Part shown: piece after piece, positions 9,633 to 21,867 of the stretch
Numbering within the stretch: position 1 is the first letter of the stretch
Layout of the letters: each line of letters begins with the position of its first letter
Assembly (NCBI RefSeq): GCF_000815065.1
Contig: NZ_CP007585.1
Coordinates: forward strand, 124,001-188,000
Length of the DNA stretch: 64,000 bases
Reading direction: 5' to 3'
Source: Mesomycoplasma flocculare ATCC 27399
GTDB taxonomy: Bacteria; Bacillota_I; Bacilli_A; Mycoplasmatales; Metamycoplasmataceae
Notes under the pieces: model-generated
What the model saw: only the letters and a program-made list of their open reading frames with translations
The model's database searches: none
What the model was told of the DNA's origin: nothing
Program-made: the position numbers and the translations under genes

Positions 9633-10874
9633 ATGGGAAAAACGATCGGCAAAGCAAAATTTTGTATCATTTTAAAGGCAGTTTTTTTCTTCTCCTTTTT
9701 TTTGTTGGTTAGTTGTTTTCAAATTGACCTTAATATGAATTCTAATTATAATAAAGCAAAAAATTCTGTGACATCAGTAAATAAAAAATCTTTTGTTTTT
9801 CAATCGGTTATGACAGGGCTCCCGAAAAGCCAGAAAAAACCAGCAACAAAATTTGTTGGGATGTTAACATATGAAGAAATTGAAAATTTAAAAGTGGGTC
9901 AAATAAATGAAGAAGAATATTTTGGTTTTGAAGAAGTTTTGGTAAAATTTTTTAACACCCTCGATGCTGAAGTTGAATTTAAGAAAAAAGAACAACTATT
10001 TATGAATTTACGAAGAAAAATTGAACTTGTAAATTCAAAAATTAATCTTGGAATCAATGAAGATAAAGAATACATAAGTCAAAAAAAATCGGAAATTAAA
10101 ATAAAACAACCAGTTTTTGAAGATGAAAGCGATAGATCTTTTTATAAAGAACAAATAGAATTATTCGAATCAGACAAAGATTTAAAAAAATTTTTAGAAA
10201 AAAAGAATAAATATCTTTTTATTGAAGAAAATTTTATAAAAGAGCAAAAACAGTGAAATCCTGTAATTAAATTAATTTTTCAATTAAATATGGCGCGTTT
10301 TCATTTAGATTTTATTGAAATTACCCAACAAATAACAAAAAATATAATAATTGCGATCATTGACTATGTTATAAATCTGGAAGCAACCAAAAAAACGGAA
10401 CAAAAACTAACAAGCGAAATTAATAACCTTTCAGAGCAAAAAAGTAAAATTGGGTTAGAAATAAAAAAAGAAAAAGAAAACATACAACTAAAATTGCAAG
10501 AAAAAGACAAATTAAATGAGGAAACTTATAAAAAAATTGAAAAAATTAGTCAAAAAATTGTGGAAAAAAAAGTGAGTCTTGAAGAATTAAAGCAAAAAAA
10601 TTCACAAATTCTTAGATTAGATGTGAAAAAAATCATTGATTTTTTGGCAAGTTTTTTTGATCCTATTTTGCATTATTCAATAAAAAGCGACTATGTTTTT
10701 CAAAACGAAATTAATCTTAGAGTTAACAACCAACTTGCTTTTAGCAAATTCTTCGAATTTTTTACAAAAAATTTAAAGAAAAAACTAAAGAAATATAATC
10801 TTGAATCGCCGTTTTCTATTATGGGTGAAAAAAAACGAATAATTATTGAAAAATATTTTATTCCAATAATTTAA
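9633..10874 (+). CDS. Coiled-coil lipoprotein, hypothetical
   Basis: 413 residues in code 4; TGA at 10254 is Trp. An N-terminal basic-hydrophobic signal ends in a lipobox (FLLVSC, Cys at about residue 28), predicting a diacylglyceryl-anchored surface protein. The middle (about residues 240-330) is a Lys/Glu-rich coiled coil (TEQKLTSEINNLSEQKSKIG onward). The C-terminal part contains FLASFFDPILHYSIKSDYVF. No enzymatic motif seen. The ribosome site is weak. It is followed 76 bases downstream by a separately promoted amino-acid permease. Family not recognised; mycoplasma surface lipoproteins of this kind are often species-specific. Confidence 0.75.
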
Positions 10875-10909
10875 ATTATCCTTTAATTTATAGCATTTTT
10901 TTAAAAATG

Positions 10910-10918
10910 TGATACAAT
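10910..10918 (+). promoter_or_regulatory. Extended -10 of the permease promoter
   Basis: TGA-TACAAT, 33 bases before the permease ATG; a start near 10925 is predicted. Confidence 0.5.
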
Positions 10919-10950
10919 TAAACCGCTAATTTTGCTTTAAGGGAAATGAG

Positions 10951-12525
10951 ATGGAACAAGCATTTAACAAAAACAAAAGGGCCGAGAAAATTACTTTTTT
11001 TGGTGCGCTTTTGATTGTGCTTGGCGCAAGTATTGGAGCTGGAATTTTTTTTAAATCAAAATCAGTTTTGGAAAATTCTGGTTATAATCTTGCGCTTGCT
11101 ATCGGAAATTGAATCATTGCTTGTTTTTCAATCGTGGCAATGGCAATTGCACTTGTTGAAATTTCATCAACAACTAAAAAGTCAAATTTATCAATTATTA
11201 TTTGAAATAAAGTCTTTAATTCAGAGTCTTTTTTTCAAATTTCTAAAAATTTTATAATTTATCTTTATCTTCCGTTTACCTATTTTGTATTACCAGTTTA
11301 TTTTATGCAAATTTTGCAGGATTCAATTGCGGCATTTCGGCTTGAATCAACCAGCGAATGAAATATAAGTTCTGATTGAATAATTGTTCTTGCAGCCTCA
11401 ATTTTAATTACAATTTATTTTTTTGTTATTGGTTTGAATACAAAAATTGCTGAATTTCATAACAAAATTTTTCTAATTGCAAAATTTTTACCAATTTTAG
11501 TAACAATAATTGTCGGTTTTGTGTTATTTTTTCAAGGTGGTTCAAATAAATTATCTAATAATATAACTTTTTTACCATTAGAAAAAATCAAAACTAAAGG
11601 AGCTTCAATTTCTTCTAGTTTGCCAGGTGTTGGAGTTTTGGTTTCAATGGCAGGGATTTTCTTTTCATATGAAGGGTTTTTTACTGCCGCAGGTTTGCAA
11701 ACAGAAATGAAAAATCCAAAAAAAACTCCGATTGCAATTTTGGTTGGTATCGGAATTACAACTATAATTTACCTTTTTATTGCGATTGCAACTTCAATTG
11801 TTGGCGACGGATCGATTTCATCTTTTATTCAAATTGCAAAAAACGAACTAAATTGATCAGGCCTAACAATTAAATTAATTCTTGGGACAACTTTTTTACT
11901 AATCGGAATTAGTTTGCTAGGAATTATAAATATTTTTACTTTATGAGGCCCAAGAGCTTTAGAAGAATTAATTACAAGAAATGAGTTTTCTCTTTTAAAA
12001 AAGTGAAAAAATTTCACAAATTTAAACAAACCGATAGTTTCGACTATTTTTTTAAGTATATTTTCGATTATTTGTCTAGTTATTTTTACTTTAATTGGAG
12101 TTTTCGCCTTTGATGATCAAGGTTATGGAAATTATGGGCAAAAACTAAATAATTTATATTCCTTTGCCGATATTACGGGAAATTGGGCTGCCTTAATTAG
12201 TTTTTTACTGATTGCGGCAGCAATTTATGGGTGTATTCGCAACCGTAAAACTCAGAAAATTCCTGTTCAAAAGCAAAAATATTTTCTCTTTTTTGCTTAT
12301 ATTTCTGTAATTTTTATTAGTATAGTATTAATTTTTGCACTTTTTACACCAGTTATTGATTTAATTTTAATTTCTTTATATAAACCGCAAATTTATGATT
12401 TTGACCAAATCTTAAAAACCAGAATAACAAAGGTGGTTGTACTTTTATTATTTATTTTAGTTCCTAGTTTTCCGTTAATTTGTTGCTGAGCGCAAAAAAA
12501 ATTAAGAATATTCCTAAAAAAATAA
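10951..12525 (+). CDS. Amino-acid permease, APC superfamily
   Basis: 524 residues with about 12 predicted membrane helices. The first helix carries the APC signature GASIGAGIFFKSKSVLENSG (residues about 27-46), and a later segment GIFFSYEGFFTAAGLQTEMKNPKK resembles the TM6-TM7 region of APC transporters. At least ten TGA codons are Trp, so it looks fragmented in the standard code. Imports an amino acid by cation symport or exchange; the substrate cannot be read from sequence. Ribosome site AAGGGA. apt starts 26 bases after its stop, so the two probably share a transcript. Confidence 0.85.
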
Positions 12526-12551
12526 AAAATAGTTTACAATATAAGAAAGTT

Positions 12552-13067
12552 ATGAAAATTAACTTAGAAAAATATATTCGAACTGTTGAAGATTTCCCTA
12601 AAAAAGGAATTAGTTTTAAGGATATCTCCCCATTACTTGCTGATGGAAAAGCATTGAATTATGCAATTGTTGAAATGGCCTCGCTGGCAAAAGATGTTGA
12701 CATAATTGTAGGGCCTGATGCAAGAGGCTTTTTATTTGGAACGCCAACTGCCGCGTTTCTTTCAAAACCATTTGTAATGGTCAGAAAAGCTGGCAAATTA
12801 CCTGGTGAAGTTGAGGAATTTGCTTATGAATTAGAATATGGTTCAGCAATTCTAGAAGTTCAAGTAGGAATGATAAAACCTGGGCAAAAAGTAGCGATTG
12901 TTGATGATGTGCTAGCAACTGGAGGAACTGTAAAAGCAATCACCAAAATGATCGAAAGAGCTGGAGCAACTGTTTCTAAAATCATTTTCTTAATTGAACT
13001 TGAAAAATTACAAGGTCGTAAAAATCTTCAAAATTACGATGTTACTTCTTTGATCAAAATAAGCTAA
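12552..13067 (+). CDS. apt: Adenine phosphoribosyltransferase
   Basis: 171 residues, typical length. Converts adenine plus PRPP to AMP in purine salvage, needed because mycoplasmas lack de novo purine synthesis. Motifs: FPKKGISFKDISPLL near the N-terminus, GPDARGFLFG, VRKAGKLPGE and the PRPP loop VAIVDDVLATGGT (about residues 115-127). The ATG at 12552 gives the family N-terminus; an upstream in-frame TTG lies inside the permease gene and is rejected. Ends before a clear terminator. Confidence 0.96.
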   Translation: MKINLEKYIRTVEDFPKKGISFKDISPLLADGKALNYAIVEMASLAKDVDIIVGPDARGFLFGTPTAAFLSKPFVMVRKAGKLPGEVEEFAYELEYGSAILEVQVGMIKPGQKVAIVDDVLATGGTVKAITKMIERAGATVSKIIFLIELEKLQGRKNLQNYDVTSLIKIS

Positions 13068-13090
13068 ACTTTTTAAAAATTTCCTATTTC

Positions 13091-13133
13091 AAAAAGTTCT
13101 GACTATTTATTTTTTATTAGTCAGAACTTTTTT
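13091..13133 (+). terminator. Terminator after apt
   Basis: 15-bp stem AAAAAGTTCTGACTA / TAGTCAGAACTTTTT with a 12-base loop, ending in T6; 24 bases after the apt stop. Confidence 0.85.
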
Positions 13134-13231
13134 GTCTAAATAATATATTTATTATAATATAATAATATAACACTACTTGTAAATTTATTTTTTAAGTTCA
13201 AGTGAAGTTTTTTATCGTTTTTCTTGAATTT

Positions 13232-13237
13232 TATAAT
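13232..13237 (+). promoter_or_regulatory. -10 box of the pdhAB promoter
   Basis: TATAAT about 31 bases before the pdhA ATG; the leader carries the ribosome site AAAAGGAGATAT. Confidence 0.5.
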
Positions 13238-13268
13238 AAACTATGTAGAAATTATAAAAAGGAGATAT

Positions 13269-14392
<1,124 letters not shown>

Positions 14393-14393
<1 letters not shown>

Positions 14394-15397
14394 TGGCAAA
14401 TTCAGACAAAATTGCTCTTAACAACATTGGCGCAGTCACAAATGCTCTTGATTTAATGATGGAAAAAGATCCCCGTGTTGTTCTATGAGGGCAAGATGCT
14501 GGTTTTGAAGGCGGGGTTTTCCGCGCAACTGAAGGTTTACAAAAAAAATATGGAATTGAGCGTGTATGAGATTCGCCAATTGCTGAGGCCTCAATTTGTG
14601 GAGTTGCTATCGGGGCTGCGCTTGCTGGGCTTCGTCCGGTAATTGAAATGCAATTTCAAGGATTTTCTTTTCCAGCTTTTCAACAACTTTTTGTGCACGC
14701 GGCGCGTTATCGTAATCGCTCCCGTGGGCGTTTTAGTGTTCCAATGGTAATGCGAATGCCAATGGCAGGAGGGGTTCGCGCTCTTGAACATCATTCCGAA
14801 GCAATTGAGGCGCTTTATGCGCATATTCCTGGTCTAAAAGTGGTAATGCCCTCAACTCCTTATGATACAAAAGGACTTTTAATTTCTGCAATTAATGATC
14901 CAGATCCGGTTGTTTTTCTTGAACCAAAAAAAATCTATCGTGCTTTTAAACAAGAAGTGCCTGCCGGAATCTACGAAGTTCCGATAGGCAAAGCAAGCGT
15001 TATTAAAGAAGGTTCGGATTTGACGCTTGTTAGTTATGGGGCTCAAGTGCATGAGGCAATCGCCGCAATTAAACAACTTTCATCAACCCCAGGACTTGAG
15101 GAAGTTGATGTTGAACTAATTGATTTAAGAACAATTAAACCCCTTGATACAGAAACAATCATTGAATCTGTTAAAAAAACCGGAAGAATTTTAATAGTTC
15201 ACGAAGCAGTTAAATCATTTTCAGTTTCAGCTGAAATAATTGCCCGCGTTAACGAAAAAGCATTTGAATATCTTGAAGCAGCGCCAACCCGTCTTACTGG
15301 ATATGATATCACTGTGCCACTCGCAAAAGGAGAAAATTTCCATTCAATTACCAAAGAAAAAATAATTGATAAAATACGTAAAATTATGGAATCATAG
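14393..15397 (+). CDS. pdhB: Pyruvate dehydrogenase E1 component, beta subunit
   Basis: 334 residues, usual length. Forms the E1 heterotetramer with PdhA. Motifs: DPRVVLWGQDAGFEGGVFRAT, DSPIAEASICGVAIGAALAG, RMPMAGGVRALEHHSEAIE (active-site His pair), and C-terminal transketolase domain DLRTIKPLDTETIIESVKKT. The ATG overlaps the pdhA TAA (taATG), with ribosome site AAAGGAG inside pdhA, so the two are translationally coupled. Ends before a hairpin terminator. Confidence 0.97.
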
Positions 15398-15412
15398 TTT
15401 AAAAATTAGACA

Positions 15413-15457
15413 AAAAAACATTCAGAATCAAAGGTTTAGTTTCTGGATGTTTTTTTA
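15413..15457 (+). terminator. Terminator after pdhB
   Basis: Stem ACATTCAGA / TCTGGATGT (one G-U) with A7 before and T7 after; 16 bases after the pdhB stop. Confidence 0.8.
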
Positions 15458-15515
15458 TTTTTAAAAAACTCTAATTTTTTAAATAAATTAGAGTTGCGGA
15501 CCCTAAGCAGAGAAA

Positions 15516-15592
15516 TGGGGCGGATGACGGGGCTCGAACCCGCGAATGTCGGGACCACAACCCGATGCGTTAACCACTTCGCCACATCCACC
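15516..15592 (-). tRNA. tRNA-His (GTG)
   Basis: 77 bases. The anticodon stem-loop TCGGGTTGTGGTCCCGA gives anticodon GTG. The acceptor is eight base pairs because the extra G at -1 pairs with C73, the identity feature of tRNA-His. T arm CGCGGGTTCGAGCCCCG; CCA is encoded. Confidence 0.96.
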
Positions 15593-16006
15593 AAGTTAAC
15601 AAAATATCTTAATTATAACATAAAAAGTTTTAATTAGTACTAAATTAAACTTATTTTTTGCGTTCCAAATTCAAATTATTGAAATTTTATCAAATAAATT
15701 TGCCAAATTTTTAATTTATTAATAAAAAAGTAAAATTTAGCAAATTTAGACTCAAAATTAGCACTTTTCCAATCGCTAAATTCTAATTTTGTTAAAAAAA
15801 CCCGCCAAAAACTACATAAAATTTATTTATTTTAATTTTGTGATATAATAACCAAGCTTTATAGAATTTAATTTATTTGCTTATTTAATATAAATATCGA
15901 AACAGAAAATAATCTATTTTGTTATTTTAGCAGCCAAAATAGGTCGTTTTTGTTCTTTTCAGCAGCGGTAAAATTTAAAATCAAAACGAAAATACGAGCG
16001 AAAATA
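15593..16006. other. Intergenic region, about 410 bases
   Basis: Very AT-rich, no credible gene. Holds a -10 box TATAAT at 15844-15849 on the plus strand, the likely promoter of the large surface protein, leaving a leader of about 150 bases. The leader contains two short direct repeats (TTTTGTTATTTTAGCAG / TTTTTGTTCTTTTCAGCAG around 15918-15965). Confidence 0.5.
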
Positions 16007-19000
16007 ATGATAAAAAAAAGAAAAATTATATTATTAATTAGCACAATTTCGGCCATTTTAGCGACTTCCTTTGTCGGAATTATAATTTTGAGGGCAAAAA
16101 GTTCAAATTATGAAAAATTTTATAATTTTGAATATAAATATGATAAAAACGGGGATATTTTGCTAAATTTTAACCTTGATAAGAATTTTGCAAGCAAAAT
16201 CGCAAAAGCTAAATTTTTAAACAAAAATTTAGACTCCGAATTTGTTTCCTTTCAGGTTGATAAATCCGGAAATCTGGCAATAAATCACCCTTTTAATCTC
16301 GATGATTCTTTTAAATTAGTTGCAATTGAAATTCAGAAAAGATCCATTTTCAAAACCAGCTATGATAAAGCCCCAATTTTTAAATCAGTTAGCTGGGATA
16401 GCCAGGCGGCAAAATTACAGTTTAACAAAAATCTTACCGCAAATCAGGAGGTTTTTCTTGTTCTAAAAAATGAGGACGGATTTCAAATTGAAAAAAAAGT
16501 GGCAATTGATACTTTAGGTCAAAGTTCAAAATTAACTTCCAAAACGCTAAATTTAGACCAAAAACTTGCTCTGCGCGGCATTTATTTTATTGATCAAAAA
16601 ACTAAGGCAAACCAGCCAATTAATTTAAATGATCTTTTTGTTGAATTTGACAGCCAAAAAGCAGCAAAAAACCCTTTAGAAAATCAAGAAAAATCAGAAA
16701 TTTTAACTCCCATCAAAGATACAACCATTATAAAAAATAGCGAAAAAGTCGAAAAAAAATTTTCAATAATTAAAGACGTTGAACTAAGCGAAAATGGGGT
16801 TAATATCCATTTTAATTTCATCGATCCGGAATTGATAAGTGCGAATTTGGTGCTAACAATTAATTCAGAAGATGGCCATACTAAATTAACATCAAAATAT
16901 GGATATTTTGATTTTGATAGACAATTATATCATTTTAGTTTCGCGGAAATTCCTGGAAATAATAAATATTTTTTGTCAAATATTTATTATTATGATGCAA
17001 AAAATAAGCTAAATGAGATCAGATTTCAAAACAGCATTGAAAATTTTTCCTTTATAAAATATTTTGAGCCTGTTAAATTGAGCAAAATTCAATTGCTAAA
17101 AAGTGATTTTATCGACCAAGTTTTTGCAAATCTGGAATTAGAAGATGAAAATGAACTTTTAAAACAAGGCGATCAAATTAAAGTTTTTGCAGACAATGAG
17201 GGAAAAAACATCGAATCAATCGGGGAAATTGTGGAAAAAACGGGCAAAATTCTTCTAAATTTCCATTTTCATGTTTTACCGAATAAAAAAATTAATATTA
17301 AAAAGTTAGAGCCTTTGAAAATTAAGAAAAAATTATGGTTTAAAAATGCAAACGGCTCTGAATTTCACAAAAAGATCAAAAAACCCGAACAATTTTTTCT
17401 TGAGAACAAAATTGAATTTAAAAATCTTGAACAAACTAGTCTAAATTCATTAAAAATCGATCTAATTTCTGAAAATATTAGTCTTGAAAATGCCCAAATT
17501 AGTGTTAATTTTAATGAAAAAAGTGATATTTCTGGTAAAATTATAGCTACAAATTATCAAAAATTTAATCCGAAATTAATTTTTGATAATATAAATCTTG
17601 AAAAAAATAAAAAATATTTGATTAACAAAGTTAACTTGCGACAAAAAGGTCAAAATATTTCCATCAATTTTAGCGATAATTTCATTTTTGATACCACAGT
17701 TTTAACACTAAAAGAGCTTAAATTTAAGGAATTTTCGGAAAATAAATTAGTTGTTAGTGCAAAAATCCTCAACAACGATAGCAAAAATTTAACTTTAGTT
17801 CTAAAAAATAATAGTAAAACTTTTAAATCAACAGCAAGCAAAATTGAAAAAGAAAGTGTTGAATTTAGCTTTGAAAATGTAAATTCAAATCGAATTTTTA
17901 CTTTTGATAAAATCGAAACCGATAAAAGATGAATCGCCAGTCAAAAATTCGAAATCGGCGTTGAACCAAAAGGGATAGAGGTTGGAAAAACTAACAACAA
18001 TTTTACTAACTTAACGATCAATTCGGCAAATTTTAGCGCTGAACTAAAAAGTTTAGATAATGTTTTTAGTGAAAATCAAATAGTTAGTGCAATTTTAGCT
18101 GGCGATAATAATTTAGAAAAAACAAAATTTCAAGGCCGAATTAAAAAAGACAACGACAAATGGGTGTTAAATTTTAATTTTAATGGTCTAAAAAGTGATA
18201 AAAAATACAAAATTCAGCAACTATTTTTTAATCATAAACCCGAAAAAGCTTGAAAAAATTATAATTTAAACAATCAAGAAGGTGTTTTTTATGATTCATC
18301 AGTTAATAAAAAAGATCAATTTGAGTTTAGTACTATTAAAAATACCGTCGGATTAACTATTTTTGATGAAACTTCATCGCCGTTTGATAAAAAACGAACA
18401 TTAAAAATTCAACTTACAGATGAGAATAAATTTAATAAAAAACAAGCCAAACTAATATTTCGTGAATCAGGAAATTCTGATAATAAAGAAATAGAATCAG
18501 ATTTTTTTAGGGAAACCGAAAAAAAGGATTATAAAGCAGAGGTAAGTCTTGAAAAAACAAATACTTTTTATGAATTAGTAGCAATAAAAACTGCTGAAAA
18601 TGAAAAAATAACTGTTGATAAATCTCAAAGCAGCAAAATTATTGCAAGCGATATTTTTAAAGAAACATTACCACTTTTTTCAAGTAATCACCCAAATTCT
18701 ACCGAGGTAATAATTCCTTTTGACGACAAAATAGGAAAAATTAAGGAAAATGATAAAGCAAAAGTTACTTATAAAAATAGTAAAAATGAAACTTTTGAAA
18801 GCGAGGCAACAGTTGAAAATTCAAACCAAGAAAATAAAACAAGCAACGAAAATGACAAGAATTTGCAATATTTAAAAGCAAAGTTTCAAGATTTAAATGT
18901 AAATGAAAAGTATCAGATTGAAACTATCGAATTTGGCACAGAAACAAAAACAAACTATTACAATAACAAAGAAAATCAGGAAAAATTCAGCTTTGAAAAT

Positions 19001-20137
19001 GATATTAATTTAGTGGATAACTTAAAAATGGACGAAAAAAATAAATTTATTAATCTGGAAGCTTCGGCCAATTTTGATTTAAGCAAAACCGCACTATTTT
19101 TTGATCTACAATTAAAAAGTCAAGACAATCAAGGTGTTTTTATCAAACTTTATAAAGCCAAAGCTGAAAAAATAAACCAAACTGAGACAAATACAAATGA
19201 TCAAAAAGGTAAATTCCGCTTTAAATTCAGTTTTGATTTCTTAAAATCGGAAATTCAAAAAATCAAAACTGGAAATTATACACTACAATCATTTTCTTGA
19301 AAACAGAATCCCAAAAAGGAAACTTTGGAGATCAAAAATATAAATTCCACAATAAAATTAACAAGTTTTGATGATATAGGAAAAGAAATTGAGAAAAAAT
19401 GGGTCGATTTTGCTAAACAAAACAGGTGGAAATTTCCAAGTGAAATTTCAGAGACAGAAATTCAAAATGCCCTGACAAAAACAGATTCAGCCCTTTTTTC
19501 TGATCTAAAAATCATAAATGGTAATGAAAAAAATTTGTCTAGTTATTTACAACCACGCTACGAACTTAATTATTTAGGTTGCACTTTTTCTGGATTTTTG
19601 AAAAAAGAAAATTTTAATTTTGTTAATTATAACATCCAAAAAAATCCAAAAGAAATTTGGGGCTTTGGCGATACAAAATATTCAACCTATCTTTCATATA
19701 AATATCGGCCAGAAGAGGTTTTTGGCCATGGAAATACCTACTGATATTTAGATAATGACCGAAGCGATAAAGGCAGTGAATTTAAAATGATCCCGCAGAA
19801 TGTTTCGCAGTATCCTCATGGCTATTATGTTGAAGCTTTCCGTTTGCGCTTTTTTGACAACAGCGACTATACTCCCGTAAACAAAAATAATTGGTGAAAA
19901 GATTATATCAGTGTCTCATATGAGGATAACGAGGGGAAAACTCATAAATTGGAAAAGGACAGTATCGGCCAACCTTATCAAATTGTGGGAATAAATAGCC
20001 AACTCTCGCTAACAATTAACATCAAAAAGCGACTTAAAAAGATAATAATTAATTTTAACAACAAAATGGGTAATAAATATATTGCAATCGGACGAGTAAA
20101 CTTTGTCGGATTTGCGAATAAAAATAAGGATTTTTAA
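16007..20137 (+). CDS. Large repeat-built surface protein, hypothetical (1,376 residues)
   Basis: One gene in code 4; TGA at 17930, 18251, 19298 and 19742 are Trp. The start at 16007 puts a basic head and one membrane segment (MIKKRKIILLISTISAILAT) at the N-terminus, suiting an anchored or exported protein with an extracellular remainder. The body is predicted beta-rich and shows a recurring strand motif of the type K-Y-x-I-x-x-[IV]-x-[FY] (NKYFLSNIYY, KKYLINKVNL, KKYKIQQLFF, EKYQIETIEF) every 90-130 residues, suggesting about ten Ig-like units. The C-terminal 280 residues differ (KKWVDFAKQNRWKFPSEISE) and may be a functional cap. Weak ribosome site. I do not recognise the family with certainty; adhesin-like is inference. 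Confidence 0.8.
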
Positions 20138-20229
20138 ATAATTATAGCAAAAATTATTGAATTATTTAGATTTTTTTGACTTTTCTAGATTTAAGAACCC
20201 CAAAATAACTATTCTGGAAAAAGGGAAAA

Positions 20230-21378
20230 TTACATTAAAATATCATTGTTTTTTCTATATTTTACCAAGTTATAAATCGAAACTGTAGGAATAAAGAAGT
20301 CTAAAATATATAAAAATCAGTATTTTGGCTTTTTGATAAAAATAGCCAAATTTGCTAAATAACAAGGGCAAATATAGAAAAAATAAATTGCAAGAGTTGT
20401 TGCAAACAGAAGAAAAAAACTCACCAAAAAACCAATATTGTGAAGAATTTCCAATCTTGTAATTGCTTGCAATAATGTAATTGTAAAAACTATTAGAAAA
20501 AGGCTATGAAAAACAAGCTTTTTAACTAAAAATTTATAAAATAGTCAATTCATTTTATCTTTGCTTGCCAAATATGTGGTGCTATTTTTTTCAAAATCAG
20601 TATTTTTAATTTCTTTTTCAATTTTAAATATGTTTTTTCAAGCTTTTAAATACAAGAAAGGCAAGAAAAAAATATAACTTACGGGTGTTCAATTAGCTTG
20701 CTCTCTGTCTTTAATTTGCCTGTATATTTTAAGAGAATTAGCTCCTAATAAAAAAAACGGTATTAAAAGAAAAAATATCCCATTTCCTAATATAATCAAA
20801 TAAATATAACTAAAATTATTCTTAATATTTTCATCTAATTTAGCCTCAAAAAAAGCAAAAGTAAAAGATACTAGAAAACCAAGGACTACAAAAATTCAGA
20901 CTAAAGCAATCAAATCCTTGAAAAAATTAATGATTTTTCACTTTTGAATTAATTGTTTGGTAATTAAAAAGTCATTGATTGATTTCTTTTTTTCCAATTT
21001 TTTTGTTATTAAAATGATTGAAGTAATTAAAGGAATTAGCCCAAAACCAATTGAATATTGTTTGATATCTAACCCAGATTGTCTAAAAATTTCATCATCT
21101 CGTAGTTTTCAAGCAAAGCGAATGCGCAAAAATAAAGAAAGGAGAGTTAAAAAGCCAAAAGCTCCGAGCAAAAGCTCAATTATTTTTTTTGCAAGAAAAG
21201 GTAAATCAAGATTATTAAAAAAATTTGCCTCCCCCAGTTTCTTAAATGAAAGTGCAATGATTAAGATGATGGCAAGGCATATTGTTTTACAAATTGAAAA
21301 CCAGAAAATAACTTGAAAAACTAAAGAATTGTAATCATTAAAAAAATTTTTTTTCAATGATTTGTAAAATTTTTTCAT
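20230..21378 (-). CDS. Multi-pass membrane protein, copy 1 of a duplicated family
   Basis: 382 residues, open throughout in code 4 (several TGA Trp codons, e.g. in RIRFAWKLRDD and QLIQKWKII). About eight hydrophobic segments; no motif I can name. Segments KLRDDEIFRQSGLDIKQYSI and IKKPKYWFLYILDFFIPTVS recur almost unchanged in the decayed copy at 22824-23982, so the two are paralogues. Likely an integral membrane protein of unknown function. Upstream lies a truncated copy of the secreted gene that also precedes the second paralogue, showing that both genes were duplicated together. Confidence 0.7.
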
Positions 21379-21454
21379 AAATCTAGACCTGTTATGTTTT
21401 TTAAAAAGAATAAAGTTTAATTTTTAACAATTTATTTAGTTTTTAATTGATAGA

Positions 21455-21676
21455 ATCTGGATTATCATGTTTGTTTTCAAAAATGCTATGAATTACGTAG
21501 TTTTTTAATTTTTCAGTATTTGAAAATTCGCCTTTTTAATTCAGATTTTAGCAGCGATTTGCTTTTGCTAAATCGGAGTTAATAGATGTCAATAGCTGAC
21601 TAACAAAGGGTTCTAAAAGTATTAACGAGTAACTTAAAACAGTAAACTTTTTGGATTTTATGACTGAAAATTTCAT
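21455..21676 (-). pseudogene. Truncated copy of the secreted protein gene at 24040-24885
   Basis: The ATG at 21676, signal-peptide start (MKFSVIKSKKFTV) and -10 box (TATAAT at 21726-21721) match the intact gene at 24885 almost base for base. The frame then stops after about 41 codons (TAA at about 21551). Homology to the first 65-70 codons continues in broken frames to about 21455 and then ends, so the last three quarters of the gene are missing. Confidence 0.75.
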
Positions 21677-21820
21677 TTTAGTTTTAGCTTTTTTAAATAA
21701 TCTGAAATTATTTGACTTTAATTATAACATTAAAAATAAAATTTCGAAAGTAATTATGAAATTTATTAGCAAAAAAGAAGCAAATAATCAAAAAACAATA
21801 AAAAATAAAATGAAAAAAAG
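21654..21820. repeat. Duplicated promoter/5' segment (partner 24862-25020)
   Basis: About 155 bases are almost identical to 24862-25016, differing at only a few positions. The segment covers the first codons, promoter and upstream region of the secreted gene. Such identity in non-coding DNA points to a recent duplication or gene conversion. Confidence 0.85.
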
Positions 21821-21867
21821 TATATTAATCTAATTTTTAAAGATAAAAAATCAAAAAAGGTACAAAA

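Noticed and set aside
12480-12551. Upstream TTG start for apt
   Set aside because: It lies inside the permease coding region; ATG 12552 gives the normal Apt N-terminus.
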